Source of the DNA: an uncultured Brevibacterium sp. | GTDB lineage: Bacteria; Actinomycetota; Actinomycetes; Actinomycetales; Brevibacteriaceae | DNA length: 23,627 nt | Assembly: GCA_902489215.1 (NCBI GenBank) | Contig: CABTZE010000011.1 | Location: forward strand, 1-23,627 | Direction of reading: 5' to 3' | Shown here: one piece after another, positions 22,303 through 23,627 of the stretch | How the letters are laid out: every line of letters starts with the position of its first letter | Position numbering within the stretch: the first letter of the stretch is position 1 | The notes under the pieces: generated by a model | The model's database searches: none | What the model was told of the DNA's origin: nothing | The model's input: only the letters and a program-made list of their open reading frames with translations | Program-made: the position numbers and the translations under genes

Positions 22303-22606
22303 ACTTCTCCAATAGCGCGGCTCGCTGGTGCACGCCCAAGCCTCTGATTCGACGAGACATAGCGATGCCGACTTCTTCCATAATGGCCTCCGCGCGCCTA
22401 TCCCCCACCTTGGGGATTGCCCGCAGGAGGTCGTAGACCTTCATTTTCTGCAACGCCTCGCTGGCGTCCGCTTCCGCGAGCACCTCAGCGAGCGTCTTCT
22501 TACCGGATTTCAGGTCAGTTTTGGCTTCCGCCCGCTCGACACGAGCGTCGAAGGCCTTTTTCAGGGCAGCTGATCGCTGCTCCTCGGTCAACGGCGTCAG
22601 TACCAT
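22295..22606 (-). CDS. mihF: Integration host factor, actinobacterial type (mIHF)
   Basis: mIHF is a small nucleoid-associated protein of actinobacteria that binds and bends DNA; it is unrelated in fold to the HU/IHF family. The 103-residue sequence has a long charged N-terminal helix (about 8-50). A helix-two-turn-helix DNA-binding part follows: KVYDLLRAIPKVGDRRAEAIM (56-76), then SRRIRGLG (84-91). The ATG is preceded by an excellent GGAGG site (22614-22618), as expected for an abundant protein. Its place between pyrF and gmk matches M. tuberculosis. Confidence 0.96.
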   Translation of the reverse strand: MVLTPLTEEQRSAALKKAFDARVERAEAKTDLKSGKKTLAEVLAEADASEALQKMKVYDLLRAIPKVGDRRAEAIMEEVGIAMSRRIRGLGVHQRAALLEKFE

Positions 22607-22652
22607 GTGTCCCCCTCCTCAAGATCCGTTAATAGATCGGGACACAGGCAGT

Positions 22653-23489
22653 CTATCGGCCTTTTGGCGCCAATGCTTCGATAACCGTGGTTATTTCATT
22701 CGCAATGTCGGCACTGTCAGGGCCGCGACGCGAAAGCGACCGAGAGGCATTGACGATCACCCGCCTATCCCTGTACGACTCGCTGAACACCGCCTCGAGA
22801 TCTTCAACCCCGGCTCCCTGCGAACCGAAGCCCGGCGACAGCACGGGCCCCGAAAAGCTCGGCAGATCAATCCCGAGATCAGCAGCGGCGGTGCCGATGG
22901 TAGCTCCGACCACCAGGCCGATCAGCGGCACATCGAGCTGACCGTTGACCTCCTCAGCGTGTCGGACCACCTCGGCGGCAACCGCCCGACCTTCCGGGGT
23001 GCGCGCATGCTGCACTTCCCTGCCCTCCGGGTTGGAGGTCAGAGCCAGCACAAACAGTCCCCTGCCGTGTTCGGCCGCGAGCTCCATGGCCGGCCGCAAT
23101 GACCCGACCCCCAGGTAGGGAGACACGGTCAGCGCATCAGCCGCCAGCGGTCTGGCCGGGTTCAGGTAGGCGTCGGCGTAGCCGGCCATCGTCGAACCGA
23201 TGTCACCGCGTTTGGCGTCGAGGATCGACATGACGCCAGCTTCCCGAGCCTTCGCCAGCAGGTCTTCGAGCACGGCGATTCCGGCTGAGCCGTGGCGTTC
23301 GAAGAAAGCCGACTGGGGCTTAATGAACTTCGCTCGCCCGACGGCCGCGCTCAGCACGTTCTGTGCGAAAGTGCCGAGCGCGTCAGAGGTGTCCGGCAGG
23401 CCCCACTGCGCGATCTGCTCGGGGTGAGGATCAATTCCGACGCACAGGGGGCTTGCCTGCGCGGCCTCGTGCCACTGCCTGAACGTCAT
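22653..23489 (-). CDS. pyrF: Orotidine 5'-phosphate decarboxylase, type 2
   Basis: PyrF makes UMP from orotidine 5'-phosphate, the last step of de novo pyrimidine synthesis. The 278-residue length fits the longer type 2 enzymes of actinobacteria. The active-site motif LDAKRGDIGSTM (90-101) has D91, K93 and D96, and the phosphate-binding SPGFGSQG motif lies near the C terminus. The ATG overlaps the carB stop (ATGA), so it closes a pyrimidine gene set. A 46-bp gap separates it from mihF. Confidence 0.97.
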   Translation of the reverse strand: MTFRQWHEAAQASPLCVGIDPHPEQIAQWGLPDTSDALGTFAQNVLSAAVGRAKFIKPQSAFFERHGSAGIAVLEDLLAKAREAGVMSILDAKRGDIGSTMAGYADAYLNPARPLAADALTVSPYLGVGSLRPAMELAAEHGRGLFVLALTSNPEGREVQHARTPEGRAVAAEVVRHAEEVNGQLDVPLIGLVVGATIGTAAADLGIDLPSFSGPVLSPGFGSQGAGVEDLEAVFSESYRDRRVIVNASRSLSRRGPDSADIANEITTVIEALAPKGR

Positions 23490-23627
23490 GCCCAGTCCTG
23501 GAGCGAACGAACTTCCGAGGTTCCGCGACGGCGCACGTCAATTGCGCCGACCGCCGAGGAGAAAGCCGCAGTCGTCGTCATGATCGGCACGTTCGCGGCG
23601 ATGGCGGCCGCGCGGATCTCGTAGCCG
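23486..23627 (-). CDS. carB: Carbamoyl-phosphate synthase large chain, C-terminal end (cut by window edge)
   Basis: Only the last 46 codons are in the window. The translation (GYEIRAAAIAANVPIMTTT, then AAFSSAVGAIDVRRRGTSEV, ending RSLQDWA) matches the C-terminal MGS-like regulatory domain of CarB, which typically has RRAA..ANVP and ends in a SLQEW-like motif. CarB makes carbamoyl phosphate for pyrimidines and arginine. The TGA stop overlaps the pyrF start (ATGA), as in other actinobacterial pyr clusters. Confidence 0.9.
   Translation of the reverse strand, partial: GYEIRAAAIAANVPIMTTTAAFSSAVGAIDVRRRGTSEVRSLQDWA

Noticed and set aside
22607..22652. Promoter in front of mihF (TATTAA-like sequence)
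   Set aside because: A weak -10-like hexamer is present, but no -35 element at a suitable distance was seen, so the evidence is too thin to list as a feature.

Overview
The window looks like a chromosomal core region of a high-GC Gram-positive bacterium (Actinomycetota). Several things point there. It encodes an actinobacterial-type integration host factor (mIHF), and its gene order carB-pyrF-mihF-gmk-rpoZ-coaBC-metK-priA and trpE-trpC-trpB-trpA-lgt-pyk is one I know from actinobacteria such as Mycobacterium. Its PriA has no recognisable helicase motor, it has small HGxxPAAW-type and Trp_oprn_chp-type membrane proteins in the trp cluster, and GTG and TTG starts are common. An Actinomycetaceae-like organism is my best guess below phylum level, but that is inference. 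No mobile element, CRISPR array, phage gene or foreign-looking block was seen.

Layout. The first 83 bases are on the + strand: the 3' part of a tRNA (probably tRNA-Leu) and its strong hairpin terminator. Everything after that is on the - strand, so the tRNA and pyk converge. Read in transcription order (right to left), the first block is carB (C-terminal end only), pyrF, mihF, gmk, rpoZ, coaBC, metK, priA, fmt, rsmB, rpe and a PnuC-family vitamin transporter. These genes are packed with ATGA/GTGA-type overlaps or short gaps and serve pyrimidine and GMP metabolism, CoA and SAM synthesis, RNA polymerase, translation initiation and rRNA methylation.

After an 88-bp gap with a candidate leaderless promoter, the second block runs hisE, hisG, a CaiB/BaiF CoA-transferase, a fused carboxyltransferase, hisF, hisI, trpE, two small membrane proteins, trpC, trpB, trpA and lgt. 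Most junctions overlap, so histidine and tryptophan synthesis, plus a CoA-transferase/carboxyltransferase pair of unknown role, are probably co-transcribed. pyk follows with its own candidate leaderless promoter.

The pathways are incomplete here. hisA, hisB, hisC, hisD, hisH, trpD, trpG and trpF are not in the window. The points most worth a second look are the CoA-transferase/carboxyltransferase pair inside the his-trp cluster, the PnuC-family transporter placed after rpe (a nicotinamide riboside or a riboflavin RibM/PnuX-type carrier), and a family of leaderless-looking starts with a TANNNT hexamer 6-7 nt before the start codon.
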